Assembly: GCF_000775915.1 (NCBI RefSeq)
Contig: NZ_BBLT01000001.1
Span: 806,001 to 870,000 of the forward strand
DNA from: Sporocytophaga myxococcoides
GTDB lineage: Bacteria; Bacteroidota; Bacteroidia; Cytophagales; Cytophagaceae
DNA: 64,000 nucleotides
Direction of reading: 5' to 3'
Part shown: positions 17,997 through 27,300 of the stretch, in pieces
How the letters are laid out: the number at the start of each line of letters is the position of its first letter
How positions within the stretch are numbered: the first letter of the stretch is position 1
The notes under the pieces: model-generated
Database searches by the model: none
What the model was told of the DNA's origin: nothing
What the model saw: only the letters and a program-made list of their open reading frames with translations
Made by a program: the position numbers and the translations under genes

Positions 17997-18434
17997 ATGG
18001 ATTTAATACAAAAAGCTTACTCCTGGAAAGAAATACATCGAGATTCATTGATAGTAGCGGGATTAAGAGTGCTTTTAGGGATATATCTGATGGTAAAAGG
18101 AATTTTATTTATTTCTGACACCACTGCTTTGCAGAATATTATCTCTACAAGTAATATGGAATTCGGAGCTGTAGTAATTGCTCATTATATTGCATTAATG
18201 CACCTTACGGGCGGAGTACTGATCGCCATGGGTACAATTACCAGAGTTGCTGTACTATTTCAGTTGCCTATATTGATAGGAGCGATAATATTTAATGCAA
18301 GAAATTATGTGATTACAATACACTCGGAATTGTTGATCTCAATACTTGTACTGCTATTACTCGTTTTCTTTCTGTTTTATGGATCAGGTGTTTATTCTGC
18401 AGACTATTTGCTGAGAAAATATGATAATCAATAA
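17997..18434 (+). CDS. DoxX-like integral membrane protein
   Basis: A 145-residue protein with four hydrophobic helices (about residues 20-40, 60-80, 84-103 and 110-130). The pattern LRVLLGIYLMVKGILFI at helix 1 and the charged ends resemble the DoxX/TQO small-subunit-like group, small membrane proteins of uncertain role linked to respiratory or redox functions. The start is fixed by the unusually strong ribosome binding site. A terminator follows at once, so this is a one-gene unit. Confidence 0.6.
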   Translation: MDLIQKAYSWKEIHRDSLIVAGLRVLLGIYLMVKGILFISDTTALQNIISTSNMEFGAVVIAHYIALMHLTGGVLIAMGTITRVAVLFQLPILIGAIIFNARNYVITIHSELLISILVLLLLVFFLFYGSGVYSADYLLRKYDNQ

Positions 18435-18463
18435 AAGGTTCCGGTTAATCCGGAATCTTTTTA
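18435..18463 (+). terminator. Intrinsic terminator of the DoxX-like gene
   Basis: Arms AAGGTTCCGG / CCGGAATCTT (one G-T pair) around a TTAAT loop, followed by a T tract. Starts right after the stop codon. Confidence 0.8.
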
Positions 18464-18490
18464 TTTTTACTACTTATCCAAATCATTAAA

Positions 18491-20044
18491 GTGCATAATA
18501 ACTACTTTTTTATTTCCCAATTGTCATCGGCTCTTCAGTTTTTACAAGGGTTTGAAGTAGCAGATTGTTTCAGTCAACAAAAAGAAGAGCTTATTGTTGT
18601 CTTTCAGAAAGAGGAAAAAGAGTTTTTTATTCAGGCTCATTTTCATAATACTTTTTCATGTTTATTTTTCCCGGATGACTTCAAAAGGGCCAGACAGAAT
18701 TCAGTCACACTTTTTCAGGATATATTAGGTTTGAAAGTGGTCAAAGTTGATACTGCATTGAACGAAAGATGTATTGTATTTTCTTTGGAATCGGGTAAAT
18801 CTCTTGTTTTTAAACTGTTTGGCAACCGAGCCAATGTCATTTTGTTTGATCTTGATAAGGTTGTAAAAATCTTTAAAAATAATCTGAAACTGGATTTAGA
18901 TTTATCTCTTCAAAACCTGAACAGATCGCTGGACCTTTCCCTTACAAAATTTAATGAAGTAAATGGAAATCTTAATAATTTCCTTCCAACTTTAGGAAAA
19001 GAAGCGGTAGCGTGGTTAGAGCAAAAGGGGTATGAAGCAATGTTGCTTGAAGACAAATGGAGTAACCTTACTTCTTTGCTTTCATATTTTGAAAACCCTG
19101 ATTTTTATATTATTACCGATAAAAAAGGCAAGCCGGCAATTAGTGTTTTGCCAGAAAATAGATTCCTTGAAAAATATGATAATCCCATAAAGGCAATAAA
19201 TTCCTTTTATCGGCAATACATAAAGGACCTTCATATTCATACAACCAAGGAGGAGCTCTATAGGGATATTGAACGAAGGTTAAAACATTCCAAAGCAGTA
19301 GTGTCTGATTTACAGAAAAGACTCAAGGAAATTCAGGAACGGATCCCAATGGATCAGACAGCAGATATAATCATGGCAAATTTGCATGCCATACAACAAG
19401 GGGTTGAAAGTGCTATATTATTTGATTTTTACAGAAATGAAGAGAGAGAAATTAAACTTAATTCAAAACTGTCCCCACAGAAAAATGCCGAAGTTTTATA
19501 TAAAAAATCTAAATCCAGATTTAAGGAAGTAGAAGTACTTGAAAATCTGATTCTGCAAAGATTAGAACTTATTCAACAACTGGATGCAGATAGGGAAACG
19601 GTTAGGGAAATTGAGGATTCCAGAGAGTTAAAAACTTATCAGAGTAAATATTTTAAAACAAAAGAGACAGAACGAGAGCGTCAGGAGGGACCTTATAAAA
19701 CCTATGATTATCTGGGGTATAAAATTCTGGTTGGAAAATCAGCTAAGGCTAATGAAGAATTGACATTCAAAACTGGTAAAAAGGATGATCTTTGGCTTCA
19801 TGCAAAGGATGTAGCCGGATCTCATGTGATTATTCAGCAGAGACCGGGACAGAATTATCCTATCCCAGTTATCGAACGTGCAGCTTCCCTTGCTGCTTTT
19901 TATTCAAAGAGAAAAACAGATTCTCTTTGTCCTGTAATGTATACCCAGAAAAAATTTGTGAGGAAAATCAAAGGTGCTGCTCCAGGTATGGTAAAAGTTG
20001 AAAAGGAAACCGTGATTATGGTTGTTCCTTCCGGGATAGATTAA
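18491..20044 (+). CDS. rqcH: NFACT-family RNA-binding protein (RqcH/Rqc2-like, formerly fibronectin-binding A)
   Basis: Homologue of the ribosome-quality-control factor that binds stalled 50S subunits and peptidyl-tRNA and, in B. subtilis, adds C-terminal alanine tails. The 517 residues show an NFACT-N domain (about 1-230), a coiled-coil region (about 255-385, rich in E/K/Q heptads) and a C-terminal NFACT-R/DUF814 domain with DDLWLHAKDVAGSHVII. The start codon is GTG; the resulting MHNNYFFISQL matches the usual start in this phylum as I recall it. At the place of the Asp-Arg pair that binds tRNA in RqcH, this protein has Glu92-Arg93. Alanine-tailing activity is inferred, not shown. Confidence 0.85.
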   Translation: MHNNYFFISQLSSALQFLQGFEVADCFSQQKEELIVVFQKEEKEFFIQAHFHNTFSCLFFPDDFKRARQNSVTLFQDILGLKVVKVDTALNERCIVFSLESGKSLVFKLFGNRANVILFDLDKVVKIFKNNLKLDLDLSLQNLNRSLDLSLTKFNEVNGNLNNFLPTLGKEAVAWLEQKGYEAMLLEDKWSNLTSLLSYFENPDFYIITDKKGKPAISVLPENRFLEKYDNPIKAINSFYRQYIKDLHIHTTKEELYRDIERRLKHSKAVVSDLQKRLKEIQERIPMDQTADIIMANLHAIQQGVESAILFDFYRNEEREIKLNSKLSPQKNAEVLYKKSKSRFKEVEVLENLILQRLELIQQLDADRETVREIEDSRELKTYQSKYFKTKETERERQEGPYKTYDYLGYKILVGKSAKANEELTFKTGKKDDLWLHAKDVAGSHVIIQQRPGQNYPIPVIERAASLAAFYSKRKTDSLCPVMYTQKKFVRKIKGAAPGMVKVEKETVIMVVPSGID

Positions 20045-20054
20045 ATATCGCCCT

Positions 20055-20528
20055 TTAATCATGATGATATTTCTCTCCCTTTAAAATTGTAAAAGCCCGG
20101 TATAATTGTTCAGTAAAAAACAATCTCACCATTTGATGTGAGAAAGTCATTTTGGATAAAGATATCTGGTCTTTAGCCTTTTCATACACTTCATCCGAAA
20201 ATCCAAAAGCCCCGCCAATTACGAAGATTAAAGCCTGAGCGCCCGAGTTCATTTTTTTCTGAATAAATCCCGAGAACTCTCTTGAGCTGAAATCTTTTCC
20301 TTTCTCATCGAGTAATATGAGTTGGTCCCCAGCCGTAACTTTTGCCAATATAAGTTTTCCTTCCTCTTCCTTTAGTTTAAGAGTGGTTAATTTAGAGCCT
20401 CCCTTTACATCAGGTATAGTGATAAATTCAAAAGATATGTAATGTTTTAATCTGGAGATATACTTGTCAATTCCTTCATTCATGAAATCTTCTTCTGTTT
20501 TTCCTACGACAAGCAACTTTATTTTCAT
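20055..20528 (-). CDS. rlmH: 23S rRNA (pseudouridine1915-N3)-methyltransferase RlmH
   Basis: SPOUT-class methyltransferase that methylates pseudouridine 1915 in helix 69 of 23S rRNA. At 157 residues it has the normal length. Its signature parts are all present: the start KIKLLVVGKTEEDFMNEGI, the SAM-binding knot FVIGGAFGFSDEVYEKA, and the C-terminal LSKMTFSHQMVRLFFTEQLY with the final KGEKYHHD. It is convergent with the NFACT gene with only 10 nt between the stops. Confidence 0.96.
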   Translation of the reverse strand: MKIKLLVVGKTEEDFMNEGIDKYISRLKHYISFEFITIPDVKGGSKLTTLKLKEEEGKLILAKVTAGDQLILLDEKGKDFSSREFSGFIQKKMNSGAQALIFVIGGAFGFSDEVYEKAKDQISLSKMTFSHQMVRLFFTEQLYRAFTILKGEKYHHD

Positions 20529-20650
20529 TATTTTGTATTAATTAAGGGAAAACAATTTTTAAATAATAATAAAAATATCCTTTTTCCGGTTTTGATTCTG
20601 TAAAGGTTTCAATTTAGTTAGAATTGACAAAAAAAATAGGTGTGGTTTGA

Positions 20651-21283
20651 ATGAAAAAATGGTTTTTTATAATTTTTATTAATTTACTTTCTTTAAATCT
20701 ATTTGCCCAAAATAAGACGGATTCATTAATAACTGTTTATCTGCAAGAAGCTAAGATTTTAATTTCCAGAAATAATTTTATTGAGGCTGAAAGGACTATT
20801 AAAAAAGTTTTTGATACCAAAAGCGTATTGCCGGATGAGACAGTATACCTTTATGGAATAACTCAGTTTGGAGTTGGCAATTATAAAGGAAGTATTACAG
20901 CAATGGAAAAATACCTGAGCTTAACAGGTAAAAAAGGCGAGTTTTATACTGAGGCACAGCAATACATTAAAGATGCTCATTGTCATGAATCTGGATATTA
21001 TGAAGCTGTTGAATTATGTGACATGTGCTTTGGTAGTGGAGATGAAGAGGCTCCTTGTCCTAATTGCAGGGGAAAGGGGAAGATTTTATGTACTGTTTGT
21101 AAAGGTAGCGGAGTGAATCGTGAAAGTAAAAGTTATGGAGACTCTTTCCATAAGTGCAGTAAATGTGAAGGGTCGGGATTCGGAAATTGCGGTCAGTGCA
21201 AGGGAAAGGGGATAGTGCACATTGCTTGTATCAGTTGCCAGGGATCAGGAAAGATTAAAGTCAGAAAAAAATGTAATAAATAG
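20651..21283 (+). CDS. Exported protein with helical repeats and six DnaJ-type CxxCxGxG motifs
   Basis: A 210-residue protein with a signal peptide (about 1-20, ending LNLFAQ). Residues about 25-115 form a helical, TPR-like region (ARN-type repeat unit LISRNNFIEAERTIKKVFDT). The C-terminal part (123-200) holds six CxxCxGxG zinc motifs: CDMCFGSG, CPNCRGKG, CTVCKGSG, CSKCEGSG, CGQCKGKG and CISCQGSG. DnaJ has four such motifs, in the cytoplasm; here the zinc domain is predicted to be exported. There is no J domain. The function is unknown; a periplasmic scaffold or thiol/zinc-dependent chaperone role is conceivable. It stands alone between rlmH (divergent) and an MFS gene. Confidence 0.75.
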   Translation: MKKWFFIIFINLLSLNLFAQNKTDSLITVYLQEAKILISRNNFIEAERTIKKVFDTKSVLPDETVYLYGITQFGVGNYKGSITAMEKYLSLTGKKGEFYTEAQQYIKDAHCHESGYYEAVELCDMCFGSGDEEAPCPNCRGKGKILCTVCKGSGVNRESKSYGDSFHKCSKCEGSGFGNCGQCKGKGIVHIACISCQGSGKIKVRKKCNK

Positions 21284-21343
21284 ATAGAGAGAGGATTTTT
21301 CTGTCTTAATTTTTATTGATTATTTTTCCTGAAATTATTTCCC

Positions 21344-22549
21344 TTGGAAAATCAATCAGAAAATCGAAAAGGTGAGAAGCTGTTGTTATTTGTATTAGCG
21401 GCTATCAATTTCACCCACATCATGGACTTTGTAATCATGATGCCAATGAATCCTGTATTGCAGTCTGTATTGCATATCAATAATAAACAATTCTCTCTTT
21501 TAGTCGCCGCTTATGCTGCAAGTGCCGGTATATTTGGTTTTGTGGGGTCATTCTTTATTGACAGGTTTGACCGAAAGACGGCATTGTTAGCGCTATACCT
21601 TGGTTTTATAATTAGTACCCTTGGATGCGCTTTAGCGCAAAGCTATAGTTTATTTTTGGCCGCCAGATTTTTGGCTGGTGCATTTGGTGGCATATTGGGA
21701 GCTTTGGTTTTGGCCGTCATAGGGGATGCCATTCCGGAGGAAAGAAGAGGAAAAGCTACAGGATTTGTTATGGCAGCATTTTCCGCTGCTTCTATTGCCG
21801 GAATTCCTTTGGGGTATTTTCTGGCGGTAAAGATTAACTGGCATATGCCCTTTTTTTTAATTACTGCAATATCTTTGGCAGTATGGGTTGTCGCCTGGAA
21901 AACCTTTCCATCGCTCAGGAGCCATATTTCAGTGGGTATCAAGCAAAACCCTTTCGCTCTGATAAAGCACATTTTTAGTAATTCCAACTTGTTGTGGGCT
22001 TTGTTGTTTACGTTTGTTTTAATGATCGCTGGACTTACCGTTATTCCATTTATAAGTGATTATATGGTGAAAAATGTAGGCTTTGAAAAAGATCAGATTG
22101 CCTACATCTATCTGTTTGGAGGCCTTGCCACTTTTTATTCCAGCCCTGCGATAGGGAAACTTGCAGACCTGCATGGGAAAAGAAAAGTGTTTATTATAAT
22201 GGCATTGATTTCAATTATCCCTATCTTACTTGTTACAAATCTCCCTCAAGTACCGAAATATGCAGCTTTCCTGGTTACTACTTCTTTCTTTATTGCATTC
22301 GGAGGACGGTTTGTACCTGCTATGGCCATGGTTACTTCAAGTGTTGAGAAAAAACAACGCGGTGGTTTCATGAGTTTCAATTCTTCTGTACAGCAGCTAT
22401 CGTCAGCATTGTCTTCATTGTTGGGTGGACTAATTATTTCAACTACTCTTGATGATAAAGTTTCTGGATTTTGGAAGCTTGGTCTTATCGCAAGTTTAGC
22501 CACTGTCCTTTGCGTATTGATTTCAATGAAGGTTAAACAAGTGGAATAA
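21344..22549 (+). CDS. MFS transporter (DHA1/arabinose-efflux-like)
   Basis: A 401-residue transporter with 12 predicted helices. The A-motif after helix 2 reads FVGSFFIDRFDRKTALL, and helix 4-5 has the drug-efflux type GGILGALVLAVIGDAIPEER with RRGKATG. The frame opens with TTG at 21344. The next in-frame ATG lies inside the first helix (HIMDFVIMMPM), so the TTG start is needed for a complete helix 1. The likely role is proton-driven efflux of a small molecule; the substrate is unknown. The metallophosphatase follows 67 nt downstream on the same strand. Confidence 0.8.
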   Translation: MENQSENRKGEKLLLFVLAAINFTHIMDFVIMMPMNPVLQSVLHINNKQFSLLVAAYAASAGIFGFVGSFFIDRFDRKTALLALYLGFIISTLGCALAQSYSLFLAARFLAGAFGGILGALVLAVIGDAIPEERRGKATGFVMAAFSAASIAGIPLGYFLAVKINWHMPFFLITAISLAVWVVAWKTFPSLRSHISVGIKQNPFALIKHIFSNSNLLWALLFTFVLMIAGLTVIPFISDYMVKNVGFEKDQIAYIYLFGGLATFYSSPAIGKLADLHGKRKVFIIMALISIIPILLVTNLPQVPKYAAFLVTTSFFIAFGGRFVPAMAMVTSSVEKKQRGGFMSFNSSVQQLSSALSSLLGGLIISTTLDDKVSGFWKLGLIASLATVLCVLISMKVKQVE

Positions 22550-22616
22550 ATAGAGAATATTACTTACTTTAAAGAAAATAAGGATAGTAGCTTATCTACA
22601 GCTTGAACGAAATATT

Positions 22617-23300
22617 ATGAGGTCATTTGTTTTATCAGATATACATGGGTGTGCTATAACACTCAGGCATATGGTAGAATCAATCATAAATCTAACCAAA
22701 CAAGACTGTTTATATTTCCTGGGAGATTATATTGATCGAGGTCCTGATAGCAAAGGTGTAATTGATTATATTCTGGAATTGAAAGAAAAAGGGTATAATT
22801 TAAGATGTCTTCTGGGGAATCATGAAGATATGTTGCTTCAGAGTTTTTCAGACAGCACTTATGAAAGAATGTGGCTTTTAAATGGAGGAGATACTTCACT
22901 GAAGAGTTTTGGAGTGTCAACGATACATGAGATTGATGAAAAGTATGTCTCTTTTTTTAAAGAACTAGAGTTGTATATAGTACTGGATAATTACATATTG
23001 GTTCATGCAGGTCTGGATTTTAAATCCGCGAATATTTTTTCAGGAAAAGATGTGCTTGTATGGACAAGGTATTCAGAAGTTGATCCATTGAGGACTGGTA
23101 ATCGAATAGTGGTACATGGACACACTCCTATGGATCAGGAAAGGATTTTATCTAAGTTAGATTCTTCCCATGAAAATTTTGAGATTAACATAGACGGAGG
23201 TTGTGTCTATGCACTAAGTGCTCGTAAATACGGTTATTTATGCTGTCTTCTCCTCGAAACAAAGGAGATATTTTTTTCTGAAAACCTCGAATTGCAATAA
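22617..23300 (+). CDS. Metallophosphoesterase (PrpA/ApaH-like Ser/Thr phosphatase family)
   Basis: A cytoplasmic 227-residue calcineurin-type phosphatase. All metal-binding motifs are present in order: VLSDIHGC near residue 8, FLGDYIDRGPDS, LLGNHEDML, HAGLDF and VVHGHTPM, then INIDGGCVYALSARKYGYL near the end. Enzymes of this size include PrpA/PrpB protein phosphatases and diadenosine tetraphosphatases; sequence alone does not separate them. Its stop codon abuts the convergent DUF4468 gene with no intervening base. Confidence 0.85.
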   Translation: MRSFVLSDIHGCAITLRHMVESIINLTKQDCLYFLGDYIDRGPDSKGVIDYILELKEKGYNLRCLLGNHEDMLLQSFSDSTYERMWLLNGGDTSLKSFGVSTIHEIDEKYVSFFKELELYIVLDNYILVHAGLDFKSANIFSGKDVLVWTRYSEVDPLRTGNRIVVHGHTPMDQERILSKLDSSHENFEINIDGGCVYALSARKYGYLCCLLLETKEIFFSENLELQ

Positions 23301-23873
23301 TTACCAATCAACAGCAGGTTTAGTAGGAGTGGGCTTCACCACATCAATATTTTTCATTGCAGATTTTAAGCTGCTGATTTGATTTTTTATCAATTTGTCA
23401 TTGTCAATTTTATGATTGTCCCAGGATTTCTGAAATCCTGCAAATTTTTCTTCTTCTAATGGTTTTTCTTTCCCCGTTGGTACATATTGATAATTCCGGT
23501 TTTGCTGATAATATTCAAAAACAAAATCGCTAAAGTTGTAACGGTATTTATTGTCTTTTACTTCAATTAGTAAATTATATCTGATAGCGCCATGAACCTG
23601 CTTGGAAACTACACCCTTGTTATAAACAAGGTAATATCCCTTTGCAGTTACCTTACCGGCAGCAGAGTCAAGTTCTATTGATTTGGATGTGGACTTATGA
23701 TGTTTGTATATCCAGTTTTTAGCCTGGAGATATAATTGTTGCGCACTGGCTCCGCTATCAATGACTATGTCAGTATAGGTAATTTTTCCGTTTTGATCTT
23801 TCGGTAGATTGATCTGAGCAAAAGTTTTATTAAAGGAAAGAAGTACGATGGCGATAAATATGAATATTCTCAT
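23301..23873 (-). CDS. Exported DUF4468 (TBP-like fold) protein
   Basis: A 190-residue exported protein with a clean signal peptide (MRIFIFIAIVLLSFNKTFAQ). The following domain begins with ITYTDIVIDSGASAQQLYLQ and continues with VTAKGYYLVYN and RYNLLIEVKDNKYRYNFSDF, the pattern of the DUF4468 beta-alpha domain found widely in Bacteroidota envelope proteins of unknown function. The C-terminal tail contains a short Pro/Thr-rich segment (KPTPTKPAVDW). It ends exactly where the convergent phosphatase gene ends. Confidence 0.75.
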   Translation of the reverse strand: MRIFIFIAIVLLSFNKTFAQINLPKDQNGKITYTDIVIDSGASAQQLYLQAKNWIYKHHKSTSKSIELDSAAGKVTAKGYYLVYNKGVVSKQVHGAIRYNLLIEVKDNKYRYNFSDFVFEYYQQNRNYQYVPTGKEKPLEEEKFAGFQKSWDNHKIDNDKLIKNQISSLKSAMKNIDVVKPTPTKPAVDW

Positions 23874-23910
23874 ATTTTAAATTTATTAAAATTACCAGGT
23901 ATCTAAAACA

Positions 23911-23946
23911 AAAAAGCCTTCAAATTTTTCAATCTGAAGGCTTTTT
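23911..23946 (-). terminator. Intrinsic terminator of the tRNA-Asp transcript
   Basis: Perfect 12-bp arms (AAAAAGCCTTCA / TGAAGGCTTTTT) with a 12-nt loop, lying 1 nt past the tRNA 3' end on the minus strand. Confidence 0.85.
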
Positions 23947-23947
23947 G

Positions 23948-24021
23948 CGGACTGGACGGGACTCGAACCCGCGACCTCCGCCGTGACAGGGCGGCATTCT
24001 AACCAGCTGAACTACCAGTCC
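23948..24021 (-). tRNA. tRNA-Asp (anticodon GTC)
   Basis: Read on the minus strand, a cloverleaf of 74 nt forms with a 7-bp acceptor stem (GGACTGG / CCAGTCC), a D arm, an anticodon loop CTGTCAC with GTC at window 23987-23985, and a T arm with GGTTCGAGTCC. The discriminator base is G, as expected for tRNA-Asp. The CCA end is not encoded (GCAA follows). A promoter about 80 nt upstream and a terminator directly downstream make it a single-gene transcript. Confidence 0.97.
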
Positions 24022-24101
24022 AATATTTTCAATAAGTCTTTTCTAATTTTAAAACCTAAACTTTCTTTTTGTTTCGGCTACCTCTTTCGTTTAAGGTGGT
24101 G

Positions 24102-24132
24102 CAAAGCTATACCTTTTATTCATACAATGCAA
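24102..24132 (-). promoter_or_regulatory. Bacteroidota promoter of tRNA-Asp (-33 TTG, 20-nt spacer, -7 TAGCTTTG)
   Basis: On the minus strand, TTG (24132-24130) and TAGCTTTG (24109-24102) are separated by 20 nt, an ideal match to the phylum consensus TTG-N19-21-TAnnTTTG. The tRNA 5' end lies about 80 nt downstream. Confidence 0.75.
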
Positions 24133-24322
24133 GTCCCTTTCAAAAAAAAGTCTATATTTTTTTTATTTATTTTATAATATGTTCACTATCAGTTCTGAAA
24201 AAAAGACAATTTTTATTTTACATTTTGCTAAATCTGAAATTATGGTCTGATGAAACTGTTTTTAGGCGAAAAAATCGAAACATTGCCATGCCTTTTCATT
24301 TTTAATAACATTTCAGGTAAAC

Positions 24323-24354
24323 AAAAAAAGCTATCTGTCAGGATAGCTTTTTTT
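24323..24354 (-). terminator. Intrinsic terminator of the giant secreted-protein gene
   Basis: Perfect 13-bp arms (AAAAAAAGCTATC / GATAGCTTTTTTT) with a 6-nt loop, 20 nt past the stop codon on the minus strand. Confidence 0.88.
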
Positions 24355-24373
24355 GTGGAATATCAAATTAGTT

Positions 24374-27300
24374 TTACTCTTTGGAAATTTTCCTTATCGA
24401 CTTTCCTTTGTCTGTTTCAATTTCCATGTAGTAAATACCATTACTCATGTTGGTCAATTCAATCTGGTTAGCAGATTGAAGGCTATGGACAATACGACCA
24501 AGATTATCACGAATAATTATTGACCTTATGTTCAGATCAGTTTCAATTGTTAACTTTTCTGAAGTAGGGTTTGGGTAAACCAAGATTTCCGTTACATTTT
24601 CTATTGAACCTGGAATACCTGTACAGACCCCATTTCCAACAACTAAAGTGCTGGATGTTTTACAACCTAGCATGTCAGTTACAGTATAAGTAAATGACCC
24701 AGCCTGAATATTACTTAATTTTGAAGAAGCTGATGATTGGTTTTCCCAGGCATATTGATATTCAGGGACACCACCACTGACCGCAAGGCTGATGCTTCCA
24801 TTTGCTGCTCCAGGGCAACCCTCATTTTCAATTACAGAAGTAACAGTCATTTTTGAAGAAGTACTTGAAAGCTCAATTGATTTAGTGGCCTTGCAGTTTT
24901 GATTATCTGTTATTACAACAGTATAATTACCAGGGGCCAGATCGCTGATGTCTTCAGTACTAAGACCGTTATTCCACTCGAATTGATAAGGGACTGCTCC
25001 TCCGCTTACTTTAAGTTCTATAGATCCGTTTTTATCATATGAACATACCGGGTTACTTATAATTGCTGAAACAGATATTAACTGTTGTTCTGTTATTGTA
25101 AAGTCTTTAACTCCGGTACATCCTCTTCCATCTTGCACAAGTACGCTATAACTTCCTGATTCAAGGTCTGATATGGAATTGCCTGTTGAACCGTTATTCC
25201 ATGTATAATTAAATGGTGTAGTTCCGCCCAATACTGATGATATAGTAATTGTTCCATCAGCTTTACCTTCACAACTAGGGCTGGTAATTATAGAATTAAT
25301 AGTCATTGCCTGCGGCTGCTCTATTGTTTCTTTCACTTCCTTTTTACATCCATTGGCATCAGTAACGATAACAGTATAGGTTCCGGAGAAGAGGCTAGTG
25401 GCATTTGGCCCGGTAACAACTGGTGGATTCCAGTTATAGTTATATGGACTTGTACCTCCGGTTACCTTTACAGCAATTGAACCAGAATTATCTGCAAAAC
25501 ATTTTGCATTAGTGACATCAGTCGTTGCTTCTAAGGCAAGTGGTTGTGTAATAACTACAGATTTGGTTGCACTACAATTTTTACTGTCTTTAATCGTAAC
25601 TGTATAAGTTCTCGGAGCAAGATCACTGGCTGCTGAGCCTGTACCTCCTGATGGAGCCCAGGAGTAAGTGTAAGCAGGAGTTCCTCCGGAAGCAATCAAA
25701 GTGGCACTTCCATCTGCAGCGCCGAAGCAACTTACATTGGTAGTTACAGCTATTGCACTTATGGCATCAGGTTGGTTGATGGTAACAGATTTTGTTACAG
25801 AACATCCAAGGTCATCTGTTATCGTGCATGTATAATTTCCGGCAGGAATTCCGGATAAGGAAGCTTCTGATCCGGTTACGGGTGACCAGCTATAAGTATA
25901 GGTACCGCCACCACCAGTCGCTGATACTGTCGCAGATCCGTCAGACTTTCCGAAGCAACTTACATCCGTTTGTACAGATGATGCCTGAAGTGTAGATGGC
26001 GAGGTGATTGTTACAGATTTTTCTATTTTGCAGCCATTTGCATCCGTGATGGTACATGTATAAACTCCGGCAGAAAGACCTGCTGCCTTTGCTGCTGTTC
26101 CTCCTGAAGGAGACCAAGAGTATGAATAAGGGGAAGTTCCTCCAGTAGGAACTACTGTGGCCTCACCTGAGCTACCATCCAAACAGGTTACGTTTTTCTG
26201 TGTAGTTGTGGCAGCAAGTGCTGCAGATGGTCCATTTATTGTAACCGATTTTTCAATAAAACAAGATTTCGCATCTGTGATTTTACATATATAGGTTCCT
26301 GTGCTGAGGTTTGATGCAGTAGCAGTTGTTCCTCCGGAAGGTGACCAGCTGAATGTATAACCAGCTGTTCCGCCAGTAGGTATCACAGTAGCACTTCCAT
26401 TATTTCCACCAAAGCAACTCACATCTGACTTAGTTGAAGAAGCTTCCAGTTTCTGAGGTTCTGTAATGGTTACAGAAGATGTAGCTTTACAGTTTTTAGC
26501 GTCAGTGACTGTCACGGTATATACTCCCGCAGCAAGATTATTTGCAGTGGCAGTTGTTCCTCCGGGGGACGACCAAGCATAAGTGTAAGGAGCATTTCCG
26601 TTTGAAGCAGTTGCAACAGCACTTCCATTGTTTCCACCAAAACAGCTGGGGGCTGTTTTTACAAATGAAATACCAATAGACGCAGGCTGAGTTATAGTAA
26701 TTGTTTTGGTTGAATAACATCCTTTGCTGTCTGTAACAGTTACTCTGTATTCTCCTGCAGTTAATCCTGTTGCTGTAGAAGAAGTGCTGGATGCGTTAGT
26801 CCATGAATATTGATAAGGTGTTATTCCGCCAGTTGCGGAGATGGCGATAGTTCCATTATTCCCTCCGTAACAAGTAGCATTGGTCTGGGTTGCAGAAAGC
26901 GCAGGTCCAGGGCAAGGAGCTAAAATTTCTAGCTTAGGACCGTTGCCATTAGTGTTTTCTTTGGAGTTGAAATAGATCCTTGGAAAGCTTTGCTCTATAT
27001 TTTTAATAACCAATGTGATTCTACTTCTTCCAGCTGCTCTTTCACTCTTAATATAGTTAGTTACATCCCAATAGTAAGTATTATAGGTATATCCTTTTAC
27101 TACAGTAGTATCAAGGGCAACAGAGGATATAGAAGGCTGGTTGTTCCATGTGATAGTATTTTCTGTCCAATTTGTCGGGGAGGTATAAACACCAACAGCT
27201 ATTGAAGATTTTTTATCTGTATCTGTTTCTTCGATATAGCCATATAGTTTAAGCTTGGCAGTTAAAATACTATCTTTATAATCAGAGATATCAAAAGTAA

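Larger units (their letters stand above)
24022..24373. other. Intergenic region upstream of tRNA-Asp and downstream of the giant gene
   Basis: A 352-bp AT-rich stretch. It holds the tRNA-Asp promoter (24102-24132, minus) and the terminator of the giant secreted-protein gene (24323-24354, minus). Between them I see no credible coding frame: the frames present are short, start at arbitrary codons, and one crosses the tRNA. Confidence 0.7.

Noticed and set aside
23983-24177. Plus-strand frame crossing the tRNA-Asp gene
   Set aside because: It overlaps a secure tRNA on the other strand and has no protein features.
24069-24471. Plus-strand frames between tRNA-Asp and the giant gene
   Set aside because: Phe-rich, low-complexity translations that overlap the tRNA promoter, a strong terminator and the end of the giant gene.
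24640-26905. SprB repeat region considered as a CRISPR-like or satellite array
   Set aside because: The repeat is at protein level within one long open frame, with diverged 225-bp units; there are no short identical repeats with unique spacers.
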